DNA of 64,000 nucleotides from Dyadobacter sp. 50-39 (GTDB taxonomy: Bacteria > Bacteroidota > Bacteroidia > Cytophagales > Spirosomataceae), in assembly GCA_001898145.1 (NCBI GenBank), contig MKSR01000001.1, forward strand, positions 124,001-188,000. Direction: 5' to 3'. Every line of letters begins with the position of its first letter. Position 1 is the stretch's first letter. Below, in pieces: positions 9,010 to 16,584 of the stretch. Both the position numbers and the translations under genes were made by a program. The notes under the pieces were generated by a model, which saw only the letters and a list, made by a program, of their open reading frames with translations, had not been told where the DNA came from and did no database searches.

Positions 9010-9831
9010 CTAATGCGCTTCCGATACCAGCCGGTGCCGTAACGGGCAAGCCAAAACGGGTATGCGGCTATGGTTGACGACATCTGCTGCGAAGCTCGGC
9101 CGAAACATGTGCGCAGGATCGGCATCGCCCATCGTCCCCATCACGATCAGGTCTGCCCCGATCCGCCCGGCGTATTTAAGTACGCCTTCCGCGACGCTTT
9201 CTGCCTGTTCAACGGCATTTACAGCGTAGCTAAGCCCCAGTTTGGCGCTACACCCATCCAGAGTTGCCAGTAATTCTTCTTCACTTTTTGCGGGATCGGA
9301 TTCGACGTGCAGTAGGTGGAACCGACCGCCCAGCCACGCCGATAGTTTGGCGAGGCAGGCGCTAAGTTCGCCAGGAATGTGATCGATGTCGATGGGAACG
9401 ACAATGTCGCGCAATGTAGGCGGACCGGGGCGCTGCTGAACGGTTAGCACCGGGACCGGCGACAACCGGACGATTTTTTCCGCGTGAGACCCAACGAACA
9501 CCCCGTCCCAGCCTCTTGACCCTCTGGTACCTACGACAATCATGTCGACGTCGTGCGCCCCGACCGCATCGAGCACAGCGTTAACGAACCGGCCCGTCGC
9601 TTCCAAGATTCTTGTTTCGAACTTATGCTGCCAGGCGCTGTGCCACTCAGCGAGCCTGTGCTCCGATGCCTGCCGTTTATCCGACACATTCAACGGATCC
9701 CCGACGGTCAAAACGAGCAGCTCGACCGGCCTAGGCCAGTCGAGCGTTGCGCAGGTTTCCAGCGCTTGCCAGAAAGCCTCGGAAAAATCACAGGGAACCA
9801 GGATACGAAACCTGTCGGTGGAATCAGCCAT
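9010..9831 (-). CDS. Universal stress protein with one degenerate domain
   Basis: A 273-residue tandem UspA protein. The first domain (about 6-145) has the intact nucleotide-binding pattern GTRGSRGWDGVFVGS. In the second domain the same place reads MGTMGDADPAHMFRPS, lacking the second glycine and the final Gly-Ser, so the C-terminal half probably does not bind ATP in the usual way. The start codon at 9831 is three bases past the stop of the alcohol dehydrogenase gene, so the two are one operon. The base composition is visibly richer in G and C than the USP gene at 8110, which argues against a recent local duplication. Confidence 0.93.
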   Translation of the reverse strand: MADSTDRFRILVPCDFSEAFWQALETCATLDWPRPVELLVLTVGDPLNVSDKRQASEHRLAEWHSAWQHKFETRILEATGRFVNAVLDAVGAHDVDMIVVGTRGSRGWDGVFVGSHAEKIVRLSPVPVLTVQQRPGPPTLRDIVVPIDIDHIPGELSACLAKLSAWLGGRFHLLHVESDPAKSEEELLATLDGCSAKLGLSYAVNAVEQAESVAEGVLKYAGRIGADLIVMGTMGDADPAHMFRPSFAADVVNHSRIPVLACPLRHRLVSEAH

Positions 9832-9834
9832 AAG

Positions 9835-10863
9835 TCATTGCATTGTCATGACAACCCGCCCTTCAATGCGGCCTGCTTTCATATCGTCAAAAATTTGATT
9901 GATATCGTTTAGCTGGGCAGTATGGATGGTTGCCTTCACGATGCCGTCCAATGCAAACCCAACCGCTTCCTGCATATCCTTGCGCGTCCCGACAATCGAG
10001 CCGCGTATCGTATGCCGATTCAGCACGGTTTGAAAAATAGGCAGATCGAAGCTACCCGGTGGTAGGCCGGTTAATGCCATGGTACCTTTTTTGCGGAGCG
10101 CTGAAAGGCCCTGCCGGAATGCCACCGGCGAAACGGCCGTTATCAGCACGCCGTGCATACCGCCGGTCTCCTTGTTCAAATATGCGCCGGGATCTTCGTT
10201 CGTGGCATTTACCGTCAGGTCCGCGCCTAAACGGGATGCCAGTTCAAGCTTGTCCTCGCTTACATCGATTGCCGCCACATGCATGCCCATTGCTTTGGCA
10301 TATTGCACCGCCAGGTGCCCAAGGCCGCCGATACCCGAAATTGCTACCCACTCGCCCGCGCGGGCGTCTGTTTCTTTTAGTCCTTTGTACACGGTTACGC
10401 CTGCGCACAGGATAGGCGCCATCCCGATCATGTCGGTACCGGCCGGCAAATGCGCCACGTACCGCGCGTCGGCAAGTACATACTCTGCATAGCTGCCATC
10501 GACGCTGTAACCTCCATTCTGTTGGCTATCGCAAAGCGTCTCCCAACCGGTAATGCAATATTCGCAGCATCCGCAAGCGCTGTAAAGCCAGGGTACTCCT
10601 ACAATGTCTCCCTCCCTGACGCCTGTTACCTCGGGTCCTATCGCGGCCACTACGCCCACGCCCTCGTGGCCCGGTATGAGTGGTAATTTCGGTTTGACGG
10701 GCCAGTCGCCATCGGTGGCATGGAGGTCGGTATGGCAAACGCCGCTGGCGACAACTTTCACTAAAATCTGGTGGGTGCCGGGACGGCGGACTGCAACTTC
10801 TTCAATCTCTAGCGGCTGGCCGAACTGACGCACGACCGCGGCTTTCATGGTTTGAGGTAGCAT
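9835..10863 (-). CDS. adhP: Zinc-dependent alcohol dehydrogenase, AdhP-like
   Basis: A 342-residue medium-chain dehydrogenase. The catalytic zinc site is visible in SGVCHTDLHA and PGHEGVGVV. The structural zinc loop has four cysteines in CGCCEYCITGWETLC. The Rossmann motif GIGGLGHLAVQYAKAMG binds NAD(H). Length and motifs match AdhP-type enzymes that interconvert primary alcohols and aldehydes, typically ethanol and acetaldehyde. The gene lies directly upstream of a universal stress protein gene with a three-base gap and downstream of a Crp/Fnr regulator gene. A set of nested palindromes at 10917-10954 in its leader suggests control by that regulator. The first ATG (MLPQTM) is used, a second at codon 6 is possible. 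Confidence 0.95.
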   Translation of the reverse strand: MLPQTMKAAVVRQFGQPLEIEEVAVRRPGTHQILVKVVASGVCHTDLHATDGDWPVKPKLPLIPGHEGVGVVAAIGPEVTGVREGDIVGVPWLYSACGCCEYCITGWETLCDSQQNGGYSVDGSYAEYVLADARYVAHLPAGTDMIGMAPILCAGVTVYKGLKETDARAGEWVAISGIGGLGHLAVQYAKAMGMHVAAIDVSEDKLELASRLGADLTVNATNEDPGAYLNKETGGMHGVLITAVSPVAFRQGLSALRKKGTMALTGLPPGSFDLPIFQTVLNRHTIRGSIVGTRKDMQEAVGFALDGIVKATIHTAQLNDINQIFDDMKAGRIEGRVVMTMQ

Positions 10864-10916
10864 TATGCTTTACATTTCAGGTGGAACGTGCCGTAAAGTT
10901 GACCATTTAGTACCCG

Positions 10917-10954
10917 CACGATCATGACGATCGTCAGTTTGTGAGATGATCGTG
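10917..10954. promoter_or_regulatory. Nested palindromes upstream of adhP
   Basis: The 113-bp spacer between adhP and the Crp/Fnr gene holds an outer inverted repeat, CACGATCAT (10917-10925) and ATGATCGTG (10946-10954). Inside it is a perfect 12-bp palindrome TGACGATCGTCA (10925-10936). The centre lies some 65-75 bp before the adhP start. Crp/Fnr-family sites are dyads of this general size, often with TGA half-sites, so the neighbouring regulator is a fair candidate. Confidence 0.45.
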
Positions 10955-10976
10955 ACAAGGACAATCCAAACAGCGC

Positions 10977-11636
10977 CTATACCTGGAAATTGAGCGTAAT
11001 GGTATTTCTGCCCAGCCTGACCAGCCCCTTTTGTTCCAGTTTCTTCAGAAGCCTGGAAATTACCTCCCTGGACGAGTTCAGATCGGTAGCGATTTGTTGA
11101 TGGGTGATGGGCAGTTCGGTGGTTTGCATTACTTTTTGCTGGTTTTTCAGGTAGAACTCAAGCCGCTCGTCCATTCCCTTGAATGCAATGCTGTCTACCA
11201 CTTCCAGCAGTTCTTCAAAACGGGCGCGGTAGGTTTCCAGCACAAAGTAGTACCAGCTTTTGTGCTCTTTCATTAATTCATCCATCATCCCGATCGGAAC
11301 CAGTAGGACCTTGGTCGGTTCCACTGTACGGGCCGAAATCTCGCTCTGTTGCTGCCGCGTAGCACAAATCATCGATAGTGCGCATGCATCGCCCGGGCCA
11401 AGCTGGTAAATAAAGAATTCATTGCCATCCTCTCCCTCGCGGTAAAGCTTCACGCTCCCTTCCAGGATCAAAATCGTCGATTTAAAATATTGCCCCGGCC
11501 GCATCAGCTGCTCATCAGCCTCCAACCGGCGGATCGGGCTATTGGCTGCCAGACGTGCAATCAGCTCGGGTTCGAACTGCGCAAAATGGGCTTTCAGCTC
11601 TTGAGCTATTTCGGATATGTCGCCGGGATGGTGCAT
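10977..11636 (-). CDS. Crp/Fnr family transcriptional regulator
   Basis: A 219-residue regulator. The N-terminal effector domain (about 30-150) has the cNMP-type beta-roll with LMRPGQYFKSTILILEGSVK and EDGNEFFIYQLGPGDACAL. The C-terminal winged helix carries PITHQQIATDLNSSREVISR, the DNA-recognition part. No cluster of N-terminal cysteines for an iron-sulfur centre is seen, so it is not a classical Fnr; the ligand is unknown. It is transcribed towards adhP and the universal stress protein gene, which suggests it controls them. It is divergent from the lipoprotein gene at 11879 across a 242-bp spacer. Confidence 0.93.
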   Translation of the reverse strand: MHHPGDISEIAQELKAHFAQFEPELIARLAANSPIRRLEADEQLMRPGQYFKSTILILEGSVKLYREGEDGNEFFIYQLGPGDACALSMICATRQQQSEISARTVEPTKVLLVPIGMMDELMKEHKSWYYFVLETYRARFEELLEVVDSIAFKGMDERLEFYLKNQQKVMQTTELPITHQQIATDLNSSREVISRLLKKLEQKGLVRLGRNTITLNFQV

Positions 11637-11725
11637 GATGCTCGGTGTTAAAAGGTGCTAATTTATGGATTTAGTCAGGAAGGGGCGACGACCGGCCTTA
11701 AAAAACTCAACGGTATACCTTATAA

Positions 11726-11763
11726 CCAATCGGGATCAATGCGGCGGCCCCGGTCCCGATTGG
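11726..11763. other. Stem-loop in a divergent spacer
   Basis: Perfect 10-bp arms CCAATCGGGA (11726-11735) and TCCCGATTGG (11754-11763) flank an 18-base GC-rich loop. The element lies between two divergent genes, so it is not a terminator for either. It may be an RNA structure in a leader or a repeat-type element. No T-run follows. Confidence 0.45.
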
Positions 11764-11878
11764 GTTCCAACCTTCCCCCCGCCATCTTTCTCCTACCGAT
11801 AATATTTTCTTGCCCAAAGCAGTAGCGTTTGAAATACTTTTTACGACTTCGTTAAAAACAACTTAATCTGTTAGCAAA

Positions 11879-12379
11879 ATGAAAACAAATTTTTCAAAGT
11901 GTCTCGCGTTTCTTTTTCTGATCGTCCTGTCCGTTTCGTTTTCCTGCAACCGCGAAAACAACATTTCTCCCGACCTGGATGGCGGTCCGCTGGTACAAAC
12001 CAATGGTGAGGAATATAGCAAATTATTGGCCGGACGGGAGGATTTCGAGGGTACCCCATTTGAAATCACGAAGGTGACCCGCGAGGGTAACTCTCTCAAG
12101 ATCGATGTGTACGGCGGCGGCGGTATCGAAAACTACAAAGTGGTGTGGGATGGTTCGCTTATGCTTTCGTACCCAATGCAGGCGCGGCTCGTAGTGGGAT
12201 ACAAAACGCCTGACGGTGCCCAGGACGCGGCCATGCACACTTATACCCTCGAGGTGGACCTGCAAAAACTATTCGGAGACGCAGCCGATCCCTCGCAGGT
12301 CATCGTGCATGTGGCTAACGGCTCCAAAAAGCAAGACGCGGTTGCCAATCCCAACGACAGCACATCCAATCCCAAATAA
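11879..12379 (+). CDS. Hypothetical lipoprotein
   Basis: A 166-residue protein with a lipoprotein signal (about 22 residues ending at a cysteine in SVSFSCNREN). The mature part is probably a small beta-sandwich: FEITKVTREGNSLKIDVYGG, NYKVVWDGSLMLSYP and TYTLEVDLQKLFGD. Similar lipoproteins of unknown role are common in Bacteroidota, placed in the periplasm or outer membrane. A GC-rich hairpin follows (12415-12433), and the ECF sigma factor gene begins just after it. No specific function can be given. Confidence 0.8.
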   Translation: MKTNFSKCLAFLFLIVLSVSFSCNRENNISPDLDGGPLVQTNGEEYSKLLAGREDFEGTPFEITKVTREGNSLKIDVYGGGGIENYKVVWDGSLMLSYPMQARLVVGYKTPDGAQDAAMHTYTLEVDLQKLFGDAADPSQVIVHVANGSKKQDAVANPNDSTSNPK

Positions 12380-12414
12380 TATCACTTCCATTTTTCATCA
12401 CATCATCCCTGTTG

Positions 12415-12433
12415 GCCCCGGCGCGTCCGGGGC
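12415..12433 (+). terminator. GC-rich hairpin after the lipoprotein gene
   Basis: Arms GCCCCGG (12415-12421) and CCGGGGC (12427-12433) form a perfect 7-bp stem with a five-base loop, followed by TTGCAACG. The T-run is poor, so termination may be partial. The hairpin lies inside the extra N-terminal stretch of the sigma factor frame and argues for the later start at 12454. Confidence 0.45.
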
Positions 12434-12453
12434 TTGCAACGTTATATCTTATT

Positions 12454-13017
12454 GTGGAATGGCTATCTGATTGCACATCACATGAAAAAAACTGGATTGA
12501 GCGCTGCGCCAGCCGGGACCCCAAAGCGCAGCAATGGGTTTTCAAACATTTTTTTGGTCTGGCCATGGGAATAAGCGTCAGGTACCTCGCCAGTCATCCC
12601 CTCGCGCAGGAGGCCGTAAATGATTCTTTTCTCAAAATATTCGATCAGCTGCCCCGGCAACTGGCGGGCATCCACTCCTTCAAAGCCTGGCTGCGCGCGC
12701 TCGTGGTGCGCACAGCCATCGATTACTTCCGAAAAGAGAAGAAAAATTACCTGACCAGCGGCCTGGATGAACTTGCAGACGGCTACATGGCCGCTGATGA
12801 GGTCACCGATAACCAGTCCGTGCAGGAAATACTGCGCTTACTCGACAGACTTCCACCCGTGTGGAAAGTCGTCTTCAACTTATACGAGGTGGAAGGATAC
12901 AGTCACGAAGAAATTGGAAAGATACTGGACATCTCAACCTCCTCATCGAGGGCCTACCTCGCCAAAGGCAAAGAATGCCTGCGTAAAATGATCACCATTC
13001 AAAACCGGAGCCATTAA
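12454..13017 (+). CDS. ECF RNA polymerase sigma factor
   Basis: A protein of about 187 residues with sigma-70 region 2 (AQEAVNDSFLKIFDQLP and SFKAWLRALVVRTAIDYFRK) and region 4 (LPPVWKVVFNLYEVEGYSHEEI with DISTSSSRAYLAKGKECLRK). This is the ECF type that directs transcription after release from an anti-sigma factor. No ATG is available before the conserved part. I chose GTG at 12454; a TTG at 12412 would put a strong hairpin inside the coding region. The stop TAA is one base before the ATG of the membrane protein at 13019, so both are co-translated and probably act together. Confidence 0.88.
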   Translation: MEWLSDCTSHEKNWIERCASRDPKAQQWVFKHFFGLAMGISVRYLASHPLAQEAVNDSFLKIFDQLPRQLAGIHSFKAWLRALVVRTAIDYFRKEKKNYLTSGLDELADGYMAADEVTDNQSVQEILRLLDRLPPVWKVVFNLYEVEGYSHEEIGKILDISTSSSRAYLAKGKECLRKMITIQNRSH

Positions 13018-13018
13018 A

Positions 13019-14254
13019 ATGTCAGATCAGGAACCCGTAGGTAAACGAATGCTTGGTCAGCTCCGCGACCATACCGAACCTTACCGGCCCGATGCCTGGG
13101 AAGATTTCGAGCAGTTTCGCGTCGCGAAAAGCCGGAGAAGACGGATTGCCTTTTACTGGCTGGCCGCTGCATCCGTTGTCATCCTTTTCGGGACGGCGGT
13201 GCTTACATCGCATATCATTCACCGGGGCCAGGTCGTTCCGCACCCATTGGCGTATACGAAGCACCAAAGCCATGTAAATCCGGGTCAGGCCGAACCTGCG
13301 CCAGCTACGGATGCTGCCGCGTTGAACCCTATCAAAACTGTAACCCGTGAAAAACCGGCAGGCAGCAGTAAAAGTCAGCCTCGCCAACAAAGCTACCTGA
13401 CATCCCGAGCCGCAAACCCGCAAGCCGGCAGACCCATTGTTCAAACTGAAAATAAGGACATTACTGTCAATGCAAAGGCCGTTTACAGCGTAGCCGATCC
13501 GGAAATGCTGACGCCACGGCCTTTCAGCGCGCCGATCATCCATTTTAGCCAATTGTACGTTCGTCGCGAGGCACCACAGGAGGAAGTTGCGCCGCAACGT
13601 GCCCGACTGGCGCATTGGGGCATCGGTGTGGCGCAGCAAACCAACCGTGCAGCCCATACGGACGCAGAGTTGAACCTGGGCATAGGAGGCCATCTGCTGG
13701 TTCCATTATCTGAACAGTTTTCGCTGGTAACGGGCTTTTCGGCAAGCAAGCAGTCGCTGAATGTCCGCAAATCCGAACAGCTCGCTGCTGCCCAGGGGAC
13801 TGCGCAACTGCAGCGCGTACGCTACCATTGGTTCAGTACGGAGCTTCCGGTGCATCTGCGATACAAATTGATACATTCCCGAAAGTTGGGATTGACGGCG
13901 ACTGCCGGCATTTCCCTGCAAAACAGCATGGGACAACAGACAGACTATACCTATAAAACCAGGCGGACGATCAACACTTACTCCGAAGGTACCGGAGGGC
14001 CGGTGTTAGTTTCAAGCCAGGTCATAGAGGAATCGAGCTCGGTCAGGGAAAATGAAAACAGGGATCGTTGGACCTTTGGAATGCCGTTGTACCTGGGAAT
14101 CGGACTAGGCTATCAATGGCAGGGCCGTACGCTTGAAATCGAGCCGTATATTAAGTATCCCCTCGGCACCGTTACCGCCGAGCGTCTGCAGCTCACTTCG
14201 GTAGGCATTCAGCTAAGGCTGAGCGGTGCATTCAAAAGACGGCCTGGCCAATGA
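13019..14254 (+). CDS. Membrane protein: anti-sigma-like N-terminus with a C-terminal beta-barrel
   Basis: A 411-residue protein. Residues 1-40 are soluble and charged (KRMLGQLRDHTEPYRPDAW), as in anti-sigma factor N-termini. A single membrane segment follows at about 43-65 (AFYWLAAASVVILFGTAVLT). A linker rich in Pro, Ala and Gln leads to a C-terminal region (about 195-405) with the alternating pattern of an outer-membrane barrel of the PorT/OmpX-like type: LGIGGHLLVPLSEQFSLVTG, TELPVHLRYKL, PLYLGIGLGYQW. It directly follows the ECF sigma gene by one base, so it probably controls that factor. The joining of an inner-membrane anchor with barrel-type sequence is unusual, see findings. Confidence 0.75.
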   Translation: MSDQEPVGKRMLGQLRDHTEPYRPDAWEDFEQFRVAKSRRRRIAFYWLAAASVVILFGTAVLTSHIIHRGQVVPHPLAYTKHQSHVNPGQAEPAPATDAAALNPIKTVTREKPAGSSKSQPRQQSYLTSRAANPQAGRPIVQTENKDITVNAKAVYSVADPEMLTPRPFSAPIIHFSQLYVRREAPQEEVAPQRARLAHWGIGVAQQTNRAAHTDAELNLGIGGHLLVPLSEQFSLVTGFSASKQSLNVRKSEQLAAAQGTAQLQRVRYHWFSTELPVHLRYKLIHSRKLGLTATAGISLQNSMGQQTDYTYKTRRTINTYSEGTGGPVLVSSQVIEESSSVRENENRDRWTFGMPLYLGIGLGYQWQGRTLEIEPYIKYPLGTVTAERLQLTSVGIQLRLSGAFKRRPGQ

Positions 14255-14276
14255 GCGCTTTATTTTGAATAACAGC

Positions 14277-14576
14277 TCAGGACGCTTTTAATATCTCCTT
14301 TTCCACCCTCGCAAGAAATTTAGACCGTGATTTTAACGTCTCGATATCCTTATGTGAAGACAAATAAAACACCCCTTCCTTACTGGGGTCGTCCAGCAAA
14401 TAAAACCTGTATCCGTATTTCACCTCACCGGGTAACAATTCGTTGCCTTTGACAGTCGGCAAAAATTGATAAAGTATAGCCCCAAACTCCTTGAAGAAAT
14501 CGGGGATGAACGGCGTTGTAAGCTGGTCGGAATTGGGCGCCTTGGCCACATAGCGGAGGTCGAACTTCGGCTTCAT
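14277..14576 (-). CDS. Hypothetical cytoplasmic protein
   Basis: A protein of 99 residues from the ATG at 14576 (MKPKFDLRYVAKAP); a GTG at 14621 would add 15 residues. The sequence is mixed alpha/beta with FIPDFFKEFGAILYQFLPTV, YGYRFYLLDDPSKEGVFYLS and a basic helical C-terminus. No signal peptide or membrane segment. No family recognised. It converges on the barrel protein gene, 22 bases away. A spacer of about 260 bases separates it from the methyltransferase gene; that spacer is very AT-rich and holds only a weak promoter-like TATTTTTG at 14638-14645. Confidence 0.6.
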   Translation of the reverse strand: MKPKFDLRYVAKAPNSDQLTTPFIPDFFKEFGAILYQFLPTVKGNELLPGEVKYGYRFYLLDDPSKEGVFYLSSHKDIETLKSRSKFLARVEKEILKAS

Positions 14577-14838
14577 AAACAAAGTTTGCTGGTTGATGAT
14601 GTCCAACAAAAATAGCAACACGCTTTGATAAATCCGATATTTTTGATATTATTTTTATCTTTCTTTTGATACCAACAATACCACTTCAAATTACTGCTAT
14701 TGCCTACACTGAAAAAATAAAATTGCAACCGCGGGGATCAGCTGCAACCGTAGCTAAATGCAAAATTGGATTTATCGTAATTTAAGACAATATTGTCTGT
14801 TCAAAATCCCCTTTGTAATCCTAGATCTAATTCAATTT

Positions 14839-15552
14839 ATGACGACTACCAAGTTTTTTCACAATGAGAAACTCCATAACCTTCAATCCCCCAGAGCACT
14901 GGTACCCGTATTGGTGCAACTTTTCCAGCCCAAAAGTGTAGTCGACTTTGGTTGCGGAATAGGAACATTCTTGTATTGCTTCAAAGAAAATGGCGTTCCG
15001 AAAGTAATGGGAATGGATGGCGACTGGGTAAACAGGGAGCAATTACATCAATACATCGACGCCGACGAATTTCAAAGCACCAACCTCGAACAGGCCGACT
15101 TAGGTCACAAGGGCAGGTATGACCTGGCGATGAGCCTTGAAGTGGCGGAGCATTTATCTCCGGCAAGCGCCGATAATTTCGTCAACAATATGACATCTTT
15201 AAGCGATAATATCGTATTCTCTGCGGCAGTACCAGGTCAGGGAGGCCAGGGCCACGTCAATGAACAATGGCCCGATTATTGGATTGCCAAATTTGAAAAG
15301 AAAGGATATACCTGTCACGACATTCTTCGCCCGTATCTGTGGAACAATCCCGATATATTCTGGTGGTACAAGCAGAATATTTTTGTTTTTACGAAGGATC
15401 CCAACTTCAAGCATTCGCTCAATATTCCCAAGCTTTACAATATCGCGCATCCAGATATGGTGAAGGACAATTCCGAACTTTTAAGCGACTTCCCATTTGC
15501 CGCCAAATTATTTGCGAAGTCAGTACTCACGAAATTGGGATTGAGAAAATAA
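14839..15552 (+). CDS. SAM-dependent class I methyltransferase
   Basis: About 237 residues from the ATG at 14839 (MTTTKFFHNEKL). SAM motif I is VVDFGCGIGTFLYCF, motif II region has VMGMDGDWV, and a later motif DLAMSLEVAEHLSP is typical of small-molecule or glycan-acting methyltransferases. The C-terminal half is rich in aromatic residues (NEQWPDYWIAKF, DIFWWYKQNIFVF). The substrate is unknown. The frame extends upstream to 14758, but that part is AT-rich and probably not coding. The gene is lone on its strand; a stem-loop at 15580-15603 separates it from the convergent small gene. Confidence 0.88.
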   Translation: MTTTKFFHNEKLHNLQSPRALVPVLVQLFQPKSVVDFGCGIGTFLYCFKENGVPKVMGMDGDWVNREQLHQYIDADEFQSTNLEQADLGHKGRYDLAMSLEVAEHLSPASADNFVNNMTSLSDNIVFSAAVPGQGGQGHVNEQWPDYWIAKFEKKGYTCHDILRPYLWNNPDIFWWYKQNIFVFTKDPNFKHSLNIPKLYNIAHPDMVKDNSELLSDFPFAAKLFAKSVLTKLGLRK

Positions 15553-15579
15553 TACCCGCGCCTTCCGTGATGCCCCCAT

Positions 15580-15603
15580 CCCCCGTGCAACTAGGCACGG
15601 GGG
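15580..15603. terminator. Stem-loop between convergent genes
   Basis: Arms CCCCCGTGC (15580-15588) and GCACGGGGG (15595-15603) pair over nine bases around a six-base loop. The element lies 28 bases past the methyltransferase stop, and its right arm covers the end of the convergent small gene. No T-run is present on either strand, so it may work as a factor-dependent or partial terminator in both directions. Confidence 0.45.
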
Positions 15604-15833
15604 ACGCATATAAACTTAATTACACCCCCCGCTTCAATTTCCTTGCACGTTTCAGTAGCCGGATCACACTTTGAGCACGGATCAGCATCTTCCCTGGATC
15701 GGATCCTGATCGATTCGACAAAAAACTCATCCAGGTTTGAATCCTTAAGGAGCTTGTTTACTTTTTTGAGCAGTCCCTCGTCGGTCAGGAACGTTTTGAT
15801 TTTCTTCTTTTGGTCGTTTTTAAGGCGTGCCAT
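15591..15833 (-). CDS. Small two-part protein with a four-Cys C-terminus
   Basis: An 80-residue protein. The first 45 residues are charged and helical (MARLKNDQKKKIKTFLTDEG, LLKDSNLDEFFVESI). The last 30 hold all four cysteines: DPCSKCDPATETCKEIEAGG followed by VIKFICVPRA. There is no signal peptide. The layout of a helical leader and Cys-rich end recalls a modified-peptide precursor or a small metal-binding or disulfide domain; neither is shown. It is the last gene of an operon, four bases past the stop of the Ig-like lipoprotein gene. Confidence 0.65.
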   Translation of the reverse strand: MARLKNDQKKKIKTFLTDEGLLKKVNKLLKDSNLDEFFVESIRIRSREDADPCSKCDPATETCKEIEAGGVIKFICVPRA

Positions 15834-15837
15834 CTCG

Positions 15838-16584
15838 TTATTGGTTAATGGTTAGAATTACAAAATCAGTGATACCGGTCTTGGCTCCGGCATTATCCAG
15901 CACAGTTGCTTTGATCATGATATCGGTTCCGATGGGAAGCTTCGGCGCTGAATAGGAGGCTGCGGTGACGGAACTGTCTGTCGTTACATCCTTCAAATGA
16001 TTGAAACGTCCCCCGGCCGGGCCGCCCGCGCCAAGTAAATCTTCGAATACCACTTTGTAGCCTGCTGAAACAAACTTCCCGTCGCTATTTCTCAGGGTCG
16101 CTGTCAGTGCTACTTGTGAACCAAAATTAGCAGTGATGGCAAAGCCCGACGGGTTGAGCCGGATTTGTGCAGGCACGGACAGGGTGGCGGTGAGCGAACC
16201 CTCTAAAATGAAGTCCTGACTGGGAATGTCGTATTCAGGTTTGGCCGTGACCGTGATCGTTCCTGGCCTTACCGGTGCGCGTAGTTTGGTAGTCGCAATA
16301 AGCTTGCCGTCGAAAAACTCGGCTTTTACCGTCGCCTTGACGCTGTCCTTGGGTAAAAATGTGCCGCTGCTGGTGCTGAAAACGACGGAGCGGCGGTCGG
16401 AACTGGCGTTCTTGTCCAATTCCACGGTCACCTCCACCGTGCTTTGACCATCCGCATGGATTTCCTGCTGGCTAATGGTGAGGTTGGTCAGTACATCGCC
16501 GGTGTCTATCACCTTGTCATCGCAGGAGAGGGATACACACATTATCGTCAAAAGATATAAATACCGTTTCATAGAAATGCTCAT
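15838..16584 (-). CDS. Ig-like (invasin/Big-type) lipoprotein
   Basis: A 248-residue lipoprotein with signal MKRYLYLLTIMCVSLSC (lipid cysteine at residue 21 from the first ATG). Two Ig-like repeats follow: TISQQEIHADGQSTVEVTVE and later IRLNPSGFAITANFGSQVAL with VALTATLRNSDGKFVSAGYK, the pattern of Big_1/invasin domains with strands ending in VTAKPEYD. Such domains mediate adhesion or act as spacers on the cell surface. The first ATG overlaps the stop of the upstream gene as ATGA, so translation is coupled. It forms an operon with the 542-residue protein before it and the Cys-rich protein after it. Confidence 0.82.
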   Translation of the reverse strand: MSISMKRYLYLLTIMCVSLSCDDKVIDTGDVLTNLTISQQEIHADGQSTVEVTVELDKNASSDRRSVVFSTSSGTFLPKDSVKATVKAEFFDGKLIATTKLRAPVRPGTITVTAKPEYDIPSQDFILEGSLTATLSVPAQIRLNPSGFAITANFGSQVALTATLRNSDGKFVSAGYKVVFEDLLGAGGPAGGRFNHLKDVTTDSSVTAASYSAPKLPIGTDIMIKATVLDNAGAKTGITDFVILTINQ

